Origin: an uncultured Pelagibacteraceae bacterium
GTDB lineage: Bacteria > Pseudomonadota > Alphaproteobacteria > Pelagibacterales > Pelagibacteraceae
NCBI GenBank assembly: GCA_902519945.1
Contig: CABYLY010000003.1
Span: 35,663 to 99,662 of the forward strand
Reading direction: 5' to 3'
DNA length: 64,000 nt
Position 1 is the first letter of the stretch. The number at the start of each line of letters is the position of its first letter. The translations under genes were made by a program, and so were the position numbers. Below are positions 53,666-62,358 of the stretch, piece after piece. A model generated the notes under the pieces. The model was not told the origin of the DNA. It did not search any database and saw only the letters and a list, made by a program, of their open reading frames with translations.

Positions 53666-53673
53666 TTTATAAT
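53666..53673. promoter_or_regulatory. Shared TATA element between lptF and pepA
   Basis: TTTATAAT gives a minus-strand TATAAA (53671-53666) six bases before the lptF ATG, and a plus-strand TATAAT (53668-53673) 46 bases before the pepA ATG. Overlapping -10 boxes could serve both directions, with lptF leaderless. The -35 regions are weak. Inferred from sequence position only. Confidence 0.45.
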
Positions 53674-53719
53674 ATTGAACATATATACCAGAAACACGTA
53701 TAGAGTGTATTTAAAATTT

Positions 53720-55177
53720 ATGTCTATTCAAATTAATTATAAAAATAAAGGTTCTAAAAACCCAGCAGCTAACTTAGTGCTTTTTGTTGAGGAAAAATTC
53801 AATATTAATAGTTTAAAAAAGTTCATTTCAAATACTGAGTACAATTATATATTTGAACTGCTAAAAACCAATGATTTAAAGCAAGACATCCTTGTTTTTG
53901 AAATTAACTCAAAAAAGTCGATATTTTTAGTATCTGTTAAAAAAGATATAACAGCATCAGACATAGAAAATTTAGGCGCAAAATTTCATAAACATATAAA
54001 TTATGAAAAAAAAAATGATTATTTTGTTCATTCCGATACTATTGTTGTTAAAGCCAAAAATTTTTTGGGTCATTTTTTACATGGTTTGAAATTAAAGTCA
54101 TATGAATTTAATTTATATAAATCAAAAAGGAAGAGGAGAAATGTTTTGGTAAATGTGATTGGATCAAACAATAAGACATCTAATTCTGATCAGATAAAGT
54201 TCAAAGCTCTTGAAGAGGGTACATTCTATACAAGAGATTTAGTTTCAGAACCGGGCAATGTTTTACATCCAGATGAATATGCAAAAAGAATTAATTCATT
54301 AAAAAAAAATGGTTTAAAAATAAATATTTATGATGAGAAAAAATTAAAAAAATTAGGAATGAATGCATTATTGGGTGTGGGTCAAGGAAGTATTAGAGGT
54401 TCATATCTTGTTACAATTGAGTGGAATGGTGCAAAAAATAAATCTGCACCTTTGGCTTTCGTTGGAAAAGGAGTATGCTTTGATACGGGTGGTTATTCTC
54501 TAAAACCGGCCAAGTTTATGGAAGATATGACTTATGATATGGCAGGCTCTGCTGCCGTTGTTGGATTAATGAAAAATCTTGCACTAAGAAAAGCAAAAGT
54601 TAATGCAGTTGGTGTTGTGGGGCTTGTGGAAAATATGGTTAGTGGAAATGCTCAAAGACCTGGAGATATTGTAAAATCTTATAGTGGAAAAACTATTGAA
54701 ATTTTAAACACTGATGCAGAGGGTAGACTAGTTTTAGCTGACGCATTAACATTTACTGAAAAAAAATTTAAACCAAAATTTATTGTTGATTTAGCAACTT
54801 TAACTGGAGCAATTATAGTTTCTTTAGGTTCAGAGTATGCTGGACTGTTTTCTAATGATGATAAATTATCTAAACAATTATTAGATGCTGGTGAAAAAGT
54901 TCAAGAAAAGTTATGGAGAATGCCATTACATAAAAATTTTGATAAACTTATAAACTCTAAAAATGCTGACATGCAAAATATAAATTATGTTGGGGGTGCA
55001 GGATCTACAACAGCAGCACAATTTTTACAGAGATTTATTCTTAATAAAACACCTTGGGCTCATTTAGATATCGCCGGGATGGCGTTTTCAAAATATGGTG
55101 GTGCGTTAAATTCAGGTGGAGCAACAGGTTATGGTGTAAGATTATTAAATCAACTAATAGAGGACAATTACGAATAA
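53720..55177 (+). CDS. pepA: Leucyl aminopeptidase (M17)
   Basis: A di-metal aminopeptidase of about 485 residues. VGKGVCFDTGGYSLKPAKFMEDMTYD and NTDAEGRLVLADAL carry the metal ligands and are invariant in M17 enzymes; GGAGSTTAAQFLQRF and PWAHLDIAGMAF close the domain. ATG 53720 (MSIQINYKNK) is preferred over the TTG at 53675, which has no ribosome site and lies in the promoter region. It removes N-terminal residues in peptide turnover. It is followed by ndk after one base, so the two are co-transcribed. Confidence 0.94.
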   Translation: MSIQINYKNKGSKNPAANLVLFVEEKFNINSLKKFISNTEYNYIFELLKTNDLKQDILVFEINSKKSIFLVSVKKDITASDIENLGAKFHKHINYEKKNDYFVHSDTIVVKAKNFLGHFLHGLKLKSYEFNLYKSKRKRRNVLVNVIGSNNKTSNSDQIKFKALEEGTFYTRDLVSEPGNVLHPDEYAKRINSLKKNGLKINIYDEKKLKKLGMNALLGVGQGSIRGSYLVTIEWNGAKNKSAPLAFVGKGVCFDTGGYSLKPAKFMEDMTYDMAGSAAVVGLMKNLALRKAKVNAVGVVGLVENMVSGNAQRPGDIVKSYSGKTIEILNTDAEGRLVLADALTFTEKKFKPKFIVDLATLTGAIIVSLGSEYAGLFSNDDKLSKQLLDAGEKVQEKLWRMPLHKNFDKLINSKNADMQNINYVGGAGSTTAAQFLQRFILNKTPWAHLDIAGMAFSKYGGALNSGGATGYGVRLLNQLIEDNYE

Positions 55178-55178
55178 T

Positions 55179-55580
55179 ATGGAACAAACTCTGTCAATAA
55201 TAAAACCAGATGCTGTTGAAAGACATTTAGAAGATGAAATAAAACAAATGTTTTTAGAAAAAGGTTTTAAAATTATAAAAGAAAAAAAAATTCAAATAGA
55301 AAAAACTGAAGCAGAGCTTTTTTATCAAGTGCATCAGACTAAGCCATTTTATAATGATTTATGTACTTACCTTTCATCAGGACCAATAGTGGCAATGATC
55401 ATTGAGAAAGAAAATGCTATTAAGGAAAATAGAAATTTAATGGGTGCAACAAATCCAAAAGATGCTGAAGAAGGTACAATAAGAAAAAAATATGGAATTT
55501 CAATTGATAAAAATTCTGTTCACGGCTCAGACAGTGTTGAAAATGCAAAAAAAGAAATTAATTTTTTTTTCAAAGATTAA
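55179..55580 (+). CDS. ndk: Nucleoside diphosphate kinase
   Basis: A 133-residue kinase that balances NTP and dNTP pools. EQTLSIIKPDAVERH at the start, NRNLMGATNPKDAEEGTIRKKYG and the phosphorylated His115 in NSVHGSDSVENA are invariant. It shares a transcript with pepA. Its stop lies 11 bases inside the opposing purN gene, and the end of the protein reads KEINFFFKD. Confidence 0.96.
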   Translation: MEQTLSIIKPDAVERHLEDEIKQMFLEKGFKIIKEKKIQIEKTEAELFYQVHQTKPFYNDLCTYLSSGPIVAMIIEKENAIKENRNLMGATNPKDAEEGTIRKKYGISIDKNSVHGSDSVENAKKEINFFFKD

Positions 55581-56154
55581 AGAATAATTTACTTATAGCT
55601 TTTGGGTACAATTTATATTCTTGTTTCTGAACTCTTTTTTTTAATTTATAAACTGTATCTTTTTTAAATATCTTTATCTTTTTTTGGAGAATTATTTTTC
55701 CAGAATCTAACTTCTCATTTACCAAATGGACAGTACAACCTGAGTATTTATCTTTATTTTTAATTGCACGTGCGTGCGTATTTAACCCCTTATATTTCGG
55801 AAGAAGTGATGGATGAATGTTCAGTATTTTGCCCTTAAATTTCTTAATAAAATCAAGTGACAAGATTTTCATAAAACCAGCTAAGCAAATTAGATCTATT
55901 CTATTTTTTTTTAAATCTTCAAGAATGAGAAATTCAGCTTTTTTTTTGTTTGTAAAATTGTAAATTTTCCTTTTAATCAAATATTTTTTTGCGTAATTAA
56001 GTCCTTTCGCTAACTTATTATTTGAAAATACTAAACAAATTTTTATTGGTGATTTTTTTAATTTAGAAAATTTGATTAAATTTCTTAAATTAGTGCCTTT
56101 TCCTGAAATAAAAACAGCTGTTTTAATTTTTTTATTCCCAATTGATTTTACCAT
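55570..56154 (-). CDS. purN: Phosphoribosylglycinamide formyltransferase
   Basis: A 194-residue formyltransferase using 10-formyl-tetrahydrofolate in purine synthesis. ISGKGTNLRNLI at the start, LAGFMKILS, NIHPSLLPKYKGLNTHARAI with the catalytic His, and GCTVHLVNEKLDSGKII are present. It overlaps purM by 23 bases. The 3' end overlaps ndk on the opposite strand by 11 bases. It depends on the same folate C1 pool that glycine cleavage supplies. Confidence 0.95.
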   Translation of the reverse strand: MVKSIGNKKIKTAVFISGKGTNLRNLIKFSKLKKSPIKICLVFSNNKLAKGLNYAKKYLIKRKIYNFTNKKKAEFLILEDLKKNRIDLICLAGFMKILSLDFIKKFKGKILNIHPSLLPKYKGLNTHARAIKNKDKYSGCTVHLVNEKLDSGKIILQKKIKIFKKDTVYKLKKRVQKQEYKLYPKAISKLFFNL

Positions 56155-57160
56155 TTAGTTTCACCTTATATGGTTTTTTAACTATTTTACCAATTAAATA
56201 TGGTTTGAAGTCTTTTGAAAAATAACTAATAATTTTTTTTTGATTTTTTGGTTTAGTTATTAAACAAAAACCAACACCACAATTAAATGTTTTTAACATT
56301 TCTTTATCTTTAATCTTATTTTTTTTTAACCATTTAAAAATCTTAAGTGGTTTAATATTATTTAAATTTATATTAGCACAATAACCACTTGGAATTACTC
56401 TTCCAATATTTCCAGGTAAACCACCGCCTGTAATATTTGCACATCCATTTATAAGGTTTTTATTGATTAAACTTAAAATTTCTTTGACGTAAATTTTTGT
56501 TGGTTTGATTAATTCTTTTTTCAAATATCTATTTTTTTTTATATTAATTTTTTTCTTAGCAATAATACTTCTTACTAAAGAATATCCATTTGAATGTAAA
56601 CCACTTGAAGGAACTGCTAAAATTAAATCATTATTTTTTATTTTGTTTTTTTTTAGTATCTTACTTTCATCAACTAGTCCTACTGCAAAACCCGCAATAT
56701 CAAATTTGCCTTTTTCATATGTTCCTGGCATTTCTGCTGTTTCACCACCAACTAATTCACAATTAGATATTTTGCAACCTTTAACAATCCCTTTTATTAT
56801 CGACTTTAACTTTGATAAATTAATTTTATTTATTGAGATATAATCAAGAAAAAAAAGTGGTTTGGCACCTTGCACAATAAGATCATTTACACTCATTGCA
56901 ACAAGGTCAATTCCTATTGTATTAAATTTATTAAGATGATTTGCAATCTCAATTTTTGTTCCAACACCATCAGTACACGCAACAATCTTAGGGTTTTTAA
57001 AATTTTTAGGAAGATTTGTTAATGATCCAAATCCCCCAATGCTACTTAACTTTTTTTTGCCGTTATTTTTTGATGATATTTTGGAAATGTACTTAATAAA
57101 TTTATCAGCGGCCTTAATATTAACGCCACTTTTTTTGTATGTAAATAAATTTTTTTTCAT
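56132..57160 (-). CDS. purM: Phosphoribosylformylglycinamidine cyclo-ligase
   Basis: A 342-residue AIR synthetase. GFGSLTNLPKNFKNPKIVACTDGVGTK, IGIDLVAMSVNDLIVQGA, FLDYISINKI, VGGETAEMPGTYE and ITGGGLPGNIGRVIP match PurM. The N-terminus, YKKSGVNIKAADKFI, fits the family start, so ATG 57160 is right. The complete region between it and the DUF2066 gene is a 12-base palindrome whose minus-strand TACTAT ends six bases before this ATG. Confidence 0.95.
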   Translation of the reverse strand: MKKNLFTYKKSGVNIKAADKFIKYISKISSKNNGKKKLSSIGGFGSLTNLPKNFKNPKIVACTDGVGTKIEIANHLNKFNTIGIDLVAMSVNDLIVQGAKPLFFLDYISINKINLSKLKSIIKGIVKGCKISNCELVGGETAEMPGTYEKGKFDIAGFAVGLVDESKILKKNKIKNNDLILAVPSSGLHSNGYSLVRSIIAKKKINIKKNRYLKKELIKPTKIYVKEILSLINKNLINGCANITGGGLPGNIGRVIPSGYCANINLNNIKPLKIFKWLKKNKIKDKEMLKTFNCGVGFCLITKPKNQKKIISYFSKDFKPYLIGKIVKKPYKVKLNGKINWE

Positions 57161-57172
57161 TACTATATAGTA
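57161..57172. promoter_or_regulatory. Palindromic bidirectional -10 element between purM and DUF2066
   Basis: TACTATATAGTA is a perfect 12-base palindrome that makes up the whole purM/DUF2066 gap and includes the first base of the DUF2066 ATG. Read on either strand it offers TACTAT as -10, ending 6 bases before the purM ATG and 5 before the DUF2066 ATG. Both mRNAs would be leaderless. No convincing -35 is visible. Confidence 0.5.
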
Positions 57173-58248
57173 TGTTAGGTATTAAAATAATATATTCAAA
57201 AAACTTATATAAAATTTTTATATTACTATCTCTAACTTTATTTTTTTTTTCCACAGCTAAATTTCAAAGCATAGCATTCGATATTGAGAATATAGAAATA
57301 TCGAGACCCTTTGAGTTAAATTTTGACAAAAATAAAGTAATCGATGATGGTTTTGATAAAGCTTTTTCTGAATTAATGTCTTCAATTTTAAATTCTACAG
57401 ATCAAAAAAAGATAAATCAAATTGAGATAAATCAAATTAAGGGAATGATTGACTCTTTTTCAATAAAAGAAGAAAAATTTATAGATGAAGTTTATTCTAT
57501 GAATATAGATGTTTCGTTCAATAAAAAAGCAATTTATAGATTTCTTGAAAAAAAAAATATTTTTCCATCAGCAGCTTTTAAAAAAAAATTTTTATTTATT
57601 CCAGTTATTATAGACGAAAATACGAATGAATTATTTATTTTCTACAAAAATGATATTTTAAGTCAGTGGAACGAAAATAAAAAAAACTCTGACTTAATTG
57701 AATATATTTTACCAACCGAAGATCTTGAGGATATTAATTTAATTAAAAATAATTTTGAAAACATCGAAAAGTACGACTTTAATGAGGTTTTTTCAAAATA
57801 TTCTATAGAAGATTATATTATTGTTTTAATTTTTAAGAATAATAATGAATTAAGAATTTTATCACGGATTAATGTAAATAATCAGATAATTTTAAAAAAT
57901 AAATCATTTTCAAATTTAGATATTGAGAAAAATGATGATATAAAAAATTTAATTGAGGATTTAAAAGTAATTTATGAGGATTATTGGAAGAACTTTAATT
58001 TAATTAATACCTCAATTAAACTTCCCATAAATATTAAAGTTCAAAGTTTAGAGTCTGAAAAAATTTCCGATTTTGAAAAAAAACTTAGAGAGACTGATCT
58101 AGTTTATGATTTTTTTGTTTATAAAATTGATAAAAATTTTGTTTATTATAAGTTAACTTTTAATGGCACTGCAACTGTCTTTTTAAAAGTGATGAGTAGT
58201 CATAATTATAATTTTGATACTCAAAATAAATTATGGATCTTAAAATGA
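57172..58248 (+). CDS. DUF2066-like secreted protein
   Basis: A 358-residue protein with a hydrophobic signal segment at about residues 13-35 (FILLSLTLFFFSTA). FDKAFSELMSSIL, INQIKGMIDSFSIKEEKFIDEVYSMNIDVSFNKKAIYRFL and a later LFIPVIID resemble DUF2066, a family found beside hda/hdaA and purM in alphaproteobacteria, as here. The function is unknown and the location is probably periplasmic. The sequence is more diverged than its neighbours. The stop overlaps the next ATG as ATGA. Confidence 0.72.
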   Translation: MLGIKIIYSKNLYKIFILLSLTLFFFSTAKFQSIAFDIENIEISRPFELNFDKNKVIDDGFDKAFSELMSSILNSTDQKKINQIEINQIKGMIDSFSIKEEKFIDEVYSMNIDVSFNKKAIYRFLEKKNIFPSAAFKKKFLFIPVIIDENTNELFIFYKNDILSQWNENKKNSDLIEYILPTEDLEDINLIKNNFENIEKYDFNEVFSKYSIEDYIIVLIFKNNNELRILSRINVNNQIILKNKSFSNLDIEKNDDIKNLIEDLKVIYEDYWKNFNLINTSIKLPINIKVQSLESEKISDFEKKLRETDLVYDFFVYKIDKNFVYYKLTFNGTATVFLKVMSSHNYNFDTQNKLWILK

Positions 58249-58907
58249 TAGACGATAAACAACAAATAATAAAGTTTGATCAAAGATTAAATTTTGAAAA
58301 CGATAATTTTTTTATTTCAAAAAGTAATCGCCATATCTTAAATTTGTTTGATAACTGGCCAAATTGGGAAAAGAATTTTTTAAATATAAGTGGCGAAAGG
58401 TTTTCCGGCAAAACTCATTTAATAAATATTTTTTTAAAAAAATTTAAGGGTATTAAATTTGAGAAAGAGGATTTCACAAACGAAAATTTAAAAAGTATTA
58501 AAGATCATAAAAATATAATTCTAGAAAATTTAGATAATAATGTTGATGAAAAATTTTTTTTTGCACTATTAAATATTATTGATCAAGACAATAAGTTTTT
58601 GATTGTTACTACAAAAAAACCAATTGTTAATTTAAAATTTGAATTGACTGATTTAAACTCGAGGCTAAATAATTTTCTTTTATTCAATATAGAAAAACCA
58701 GATGATGATTTAGTCTTTGCTTTGGTAATCAAAAATTTATCAGATCGACAAATCTCTTTGGATAATAAGTTATTAAATTATATAACAAAAAGAATTGATA
58801 GATCATATGACAAAATATTTGATTTCATATATAAAATTGATCAAATGAGTTTAAAAAAAAGGAAATCAATAGATTTAAAAATTATCAAAGAAGTTTTAGG
58901 AGAATAA
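58245..58907 (+). CDS. hda: DnaA-related AAA+ protein, Hda-like regulator of replication initiation
   Basis: A protein of about 220 residues with a DnaA-type AAA+ fold and no C-terminal DnaA DNA-binding domain. The nucleotide loop SGERFSGKTHLINIF, a weak Walker B (NIILENLD), LIVTTKKPI as sensor 1, and a DLNSRLNNFLLFNIEKPDDDLVFAL region match Hda/HdaA. Such proteins stimulate hydrolysis of DnaA-bound ATP with the sliding clamp; an N-terminal QIIKFDQRLNF segment resembles a clamp-binding QL.LF motif. ATG 58245 (ATGA overlap) is preferred over 58233. Confidence 0.82.
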   Translation: MIDDKQQIIKFDQRLNFENDNFFISKSNRHILNLFDNWPNWEKNFLNISGERFSGKTHLINIFLKKFKGIKFEKEDFTNENLKSIKDHKNIILENLDNNVDEKFFFALLNIIDQDNKFLIVTTKKPIVNLKFELTDLNSRLNNFLLFNIEKPDDDLVFALVIKNLSDRQISLDNKLLNYITKRIDRSYDKIFDFIYKIDQMSLKKRKSIDLKIIKEVLGE

Positions 58908-60692
58908 TTGAACAGGTATAGATCTCATAATTGTAATCAACTCAGAAAAGGGGATATCGGAAAAAAAATAAATCTATCAGGTTGGATAAATAAAAAACGA
59001 GATCATGGAAATATTTTGTTCGTTGATTTAAGAGATAATTATGGAATTACGCAATGTATAATAAATAAAGATAACAAAAATTTTAATGAATTAGAAAAGA
59101 TTCAACTAGAGTCAGTTGTTCAAATTAATGGAGAAGTTGTAGATAGATCAAAAGATACAATAAATAAAGATATTGAGACAGGTGAAATTGAAATTAAAAT
59201 TGAGAGTTTTAAAGTTTTGGGTTCTTGTAAAGAGTTGCCTATGCCAGTTTTTAGTGATCAAGAATATGCTGAAGAAATAAGATTAAAATATAGATTTTTA
59301 GATTTAAGGAGAAAGAAAATTCATGAGAATATAATTTTAAGATCTAAGATTATTTCATTCATAAGAGAAGAAATGAATAAATTAGGTTTTTTAGAATTTC
59401 AAACACCCATTTTAACTTCTTCAAGCCCTGAGGGCGCAAGAGATTTTCTCGTTCCTAGTAGATTAAATCCAGGAAAATTTTATGCACTACCGCAAGCTCC
59501 TCAACAATTCAAACAGATGATAATGGTTTCTGGTTTTGACAAATATTTTCAAATTGCACCATGTTTTAGAGACGAAGATGCAAGATCCGATAGAAGTCCA
59601 GGGGAATTTTATCAGTTAGATTTAGAAATGTCATTTGTTGAACAAGATGATGTGTTTAAGGTGGTTGAAAAGTTGCTGGTTAATACATTCAAAAAATTTT
59701 CAAATAAAAAATTATTATTTGAAAAATTTCCAAAAATAACCTTTTCAGAAAGTATGTTAAGGTATGGAACTGATAAACCCGATTTAAGAAACCCCTTAGT
59801 TATTCAAGATATAACTGAAATTTTTTTAAGAGATGACGTATCATTTGAAATTTTTAAGAAACTTATAAAATCTGGTTCTAAAGCAAGATGCATTGTCACA
59901 AAAGGTACGAAAAATAGACCTAGAAGTTTTTTTGATAGTATAGATAAATGGGCTAAAGACCAGGGATCATCAGGTTTAGCTTATTTTACGATTGAAAAAG
60001 ATAAAGATTTTTATGCTAAAGGTCCAATAGGAAAATTTTTTTCTTTAGATGCAATTAAAGAAATAATGAAAAAAACTGGTGCGAAAGAGGGAGACAGTGT
60101 CTTTTTATCATGTGGAAAAAAATCTGATTTAGAAAAAATTACATCATTAGCTAGAACTAAAATTGCAGAAGATTTAGGTTTAATAGATGAAAATGTTTTT
60201 GCTTTTTGTTGGATTGTTGATTATCCAATGTTTGAGGAAGACGCACAGGATAATAAGATTAAATTTAGCCATAACCCGTTTTCAATGCCTCAAGGAGATC
60301 TAAATAAACTTAATTACGAAAAACCTCTGGAAATATTAGCATACCAATACGATATAGTTTGCAACGGTATTGAACTTTCCTCTGGAGCAATTAGAAATCA
60401 TATCCCAGAATTAATGTATAAACTTTTCTCAATTGCTGGTTACGATAGAAAACAAGTTGATGAAAAATTCAGTGGAATGATAAATGCACTAAGTTTTGGA
60501 GCTCCACCACATGGTGGAATTGCACCAGGTATAGATAGAATTGTAATGCTTCTCGCTAATGAAAAAAATATTAGAGAGGTTACTATGTTTCCAATGAACC
60601 AAAATGCTCAAGATTTGATGATGAATGCTCCATCAGAAGTTAAAGAAGAACAGTTGAAAGAGTTAAATTTGACCCTTAAGCTAAAAAAATAA
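58908..60692 (+). CDS. aspS: Aspartyl-tRNA synthetase
   Basis: A 594-residue bacterial-type class IIb synthetase. The OB-fold anticodon domain (GWINKKRDHGNILFVDLRD), motif 2 (FRDEDARSDRSPGEFYQLDLEMSF), the bacterial GAD insertion and motif 3 (GIAPGIDRIVMLL) are all present. RSDRSPGEFYQ is typical of alphaproteobacterial enzymes that charge both tRNA-Asp and tRNA-Asn, with GatCAB amidating the latter, so it may be non-discriminating; that is inferred. It starts at TTG 58908 directly after the Hda-like stop. Confidence 0.94.
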   Translation: MNRYRSHNCNQLRKGDIGKKINLSGWINKKRDHGNILFVDLRDNYGITQCIINKDNKNFNELEKIQLESVVQINGEVVDRSKDTINKDIETGEIEIKIESFKVLGSCKELPMPVFSDQEYAEEIRLKYRFLDLRRKKIHENIILRSKIISFIREEMNKLGFLEFQTPILTSSSPEGARDFLVPSRLNPGKFYALPQAPQQFKQMIMVSGFDKYFQIAPCFRDEDARSDRSPGEFYQLDLEMSFVEQDDVFKVVEKLLVNTFKKFSNKKLLFEKFPKITFSESMLRYGTDKPDLRNPLVIQDITEIFLRDDVSFEIFKKLIKSGSKARCIVTKGTKNRPRSFFDSIDKWAKDQGSSGLAYFTIEKDKDFYAKGPIGKFFSLDAIKEIMKKTGAKEGDSVFLSCGKKSDLEKITSLARTKIAEDLGLIDENVFAFCWIVDYPMFEEDAQDNKIKFSHNPFSMPQGDLNKLNYEKPLEILAYQYDIVCNGIELSSGAIRNHIPELMYKLFSIAGYDRKQVDEKFSGMINALSFGAPPHGGIAPGIDRIVMLLANEKNIREVTMFPMNQNAQDLMMNAPSEVKEEQLKELNLTLKLKK

Positions 60693-61517
60693 TTATTTTT
60701 TACCTTTTAAATTTATTTTTACATCAGACAAATCAACTAGATTCTTTTTATAATTATTTCTGACAAATCCTTTGCTTGTAATATCTTTCACTATTTTCAA
60801 TAATTGATTTTGATCCTCAGAGTTTTGATCATCTATATTTGAGTTATCAGAAACTCCTATCGCTGGAGTATGTGCCAAATCTTCTCTGTTTTGGTAAGAA
60901 ATAGCTAATTCTCTAAAAATATAATCTAAAATCGATGAAGCTGACAAAATTCTATCGTTTCCATAAACTTTACCAGATGGCTCAAATTTTGTTCCAATAA
61001 ATGCATTGATAAATTCGTCTAAAGGGACTCCATATTGAAGACCAAGTGAAACCGCAATTGCAAAGTTATTCATTAATGCCTTAACCAATTCACCCTCTTT
61101 GCTTGTATCAATAAATATTTCACCAATTTTTCCATCTTCATACTCACCTGTATGTAAATAAACTTTGTGATCCCCTATGGTTGCTTTTTGAATATATCCT
61201 TTTCTTCGGTCAGGCATACTAAGTCTCTTTTCATTTTTATCAGTGCTTATATTTTTATTTTGAATTAAATTTTCAATTTTTTGTTTATTAACCTTTTTAT
61301 TTTCTGCAATTACATTGATCTTGTTTTTTTCTAAAACTTGGTTGTTTTTTGAGTCTAAACTTTTAGTTTTTCTATTATCCAGCTTGACTTCAAGAACTTC
61401 AAATTTGCCATCGTCTCTCTTCTCGAGATTTTTAATTTCTGTTTCATTTATATCGTCTAGATAATGATTAACTTTAAACGTACATGTGTAATAAGTTTCA
61501 ACTAAGTATTTAGCCAT
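60693..61517 (-). CDS. Stand-alone TSCPD-domain protein, NrdJb-like
   Basis: A 274-residue protein equal to the C-terminal part of class II (B12-dependent) ribonucleotide reductase, without the catalytic barrel. [63 protein letters not shown] and [13 protein letters not shown] are the TSCPD signature (about residues 107-200). The N-terminus ([15 protein letters not shown]) is the usual one for free forms. In Pseudomonas, NrdJ is split into NrdJa and NrdJb, so this may be an NrdJb partner; no nrdJa is in the window. AGAGGTC before the ATG is a good ribosome site. There is no sign of a broken longer gene. Confidence 0.82.
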   Translation of the reverse strand: MAKYLVETYYTCTFKVNHYLDDINETEIKNLEKRDDGKFEVLEVKLDNRKTKSLDSKNNQVLEKNKINVIAENKKVNKQKIENLIQNKNISTDKNEKRLSMPDRRKGYIQKATIGDHKVYLHTGEYEDGKIGEIFIDTSKEGELVKALMNNFAIAVSLGLQYGVPLDEFINAFIGTKFEPSGKVYGNDRILSASSILDYIFRELAISYQNREDLAHTPAIGVSDNSNIDDQNSEDQNQLLKIVKDITSKGFVRNNYKKNLVDLSDVKINLKGKK

Positions 61518-61628
61518 TTGACCTCTTTTTAAATTAATTTGATTGTTGGTTAATTTTATTTATATACAAATTCAAATTTTAGTCTAATTTAATTTATACA
61601 ATTATTAAGTGAAAAAATTATTTTTTTA

Positions 61629-61988
61629 ATGTTGACAATTTTTAACAAAATTTTTACTTGGTGGAATCAAGATACTTTTGGTACTAGAATAAAAACAATA
61701 TTATCTGGAAAATTTGTTGGAAAGGACTCGTTTGGCAATAAATATTATGAGAGTAAAAAGGGAAAAAGATGGGTTATTTATAATGGTGAAGTAGATGCAT
61801 CAAAAATACCAGTTGAGTGGTATTCTTGGATGCATTTTACACCTAACAAGATAGAGAAAGATCATAATCCTAAAAAATATCAATGGCAAAAATCTCATCA
61901 AGCAAATCTTACTGGAACAGACGAAGCTTATTTTCCGAATAAAAATAAAAATGCAAATAAAAAAAAATATAAAACCTGGAAAAGTTAA
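61629..61988 (+). CDS. NDUFA12/B17.2-like complex I accessory subunit
   Basis: A 119-residue protein of the NADH:ubiquinone oxidoreductase B17.2 family. FTWWNQDTFGTRIKTILSG, VGKDSFGNKYYES, GKRWVIYNGEVDASKIPVEWYSWMH and KYQWQKSHQANLTGT are characteristic and shared with the mitochondrial subunit. Found in alphaproteobacteria, it sits at the junction of the peripheral and membrane arms. It overlaps the DUF2155 gene by 38 bases. The 111-base gap before it is AT-rich with no clear promoter. Confidence 0.92.
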   Translation: MLTIFNKIFTWWNQDTFGTRIKTILSGKFVGKDSFGNKYYESKKGKRWVIYNGEVDASKIPVEWYSWMHFTPNKIEKDHNPKKYQWQKSHQANLTGTDEAYFPNKNKNANKKKYKTWKS

Positions 61989-62358
61989 CTACTTAATTTT
62001 TTTTTTAATTTTGTTTCTATCTTTTTTTTTAAACCTAAATTCTAATTCAAAGAATATAAATGAAGGTAACTATACTGATATCAAGGTTTTAGATAAGATT
62101 AGTTCAAAAAATATTCTTATAAAACTTAAAAATGGTGAGGTTAAAAAATATAAAGATTTAATGATCAAGAGTATGAAATGTAAAAATTCTGAATTTGATG
62201 ATAATCCTGAGATCACTGCTTATCTACAAGTACAAGACTTGACTAATAAAGATAAAGATGACGTCTATGTTTTTAATGGCTGGATGTTTTCTTCAAGTCC
62301 TTCAATAAGGCCATTCGATCACCCTGTTTATGATATTTGGCTTGTAAATTGTTATTAA
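61951..62358 (+). CDS. DUF2155 family secreted protein
   Basis: A 135-residue protein with a signal peptide (VNYLIFFLILFLSFFLNLNS). The mature part is DUF2155: YTDIKVLDKISSKNILIKL, MIKSMKCKNSE, and the strongly conserved VFNGWMFSSSPSIRPFDHPVYDIWLVNC end. The two cysteines (Cys near 83 and the one in NCY) could pair in the periplasm. DUF2155 is a regular neighbour of the B17.2 gene in alphaproteobacteria; its function is unknown. Its stop shares TTAA with the accC stop. Confidence 0.87.
   Translation: MQIKKNIKPGKVNYLIFFLILFLSFFLNLNSNSKNINEGNYTDIKVLDKISSKNILIKLKNGEVKKYKDLMIKSMKCKNSEFDDNPEITAYLQVQDLTNKDKDDVYVFNGWMFSSSPSIRPFDHPVYDIWLVNCY

Noticed and set aside
53675..53719. Extended pepA start at TTG
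   Set aside because: The extra 15 residues are not family-like, there is no ribosome site, and the segment overlaps the likely promoter; ATG 53720 fits.
60693..61517. Pseudogene remnant of nrdJ
   Set aside because: The gene has a good ribosome site, a native N-terminus and an uninterrupted frame, and the DNA upstream encodes other genes rather than a broken barrel domain.
61518..61628. Regulatory RNA between the TSCPD gene and the B17.2 gene
   Set aside because: Only AT-rich sequence and the ribosome site of the minus-strand gene are visible; no stem longer than a few bases.
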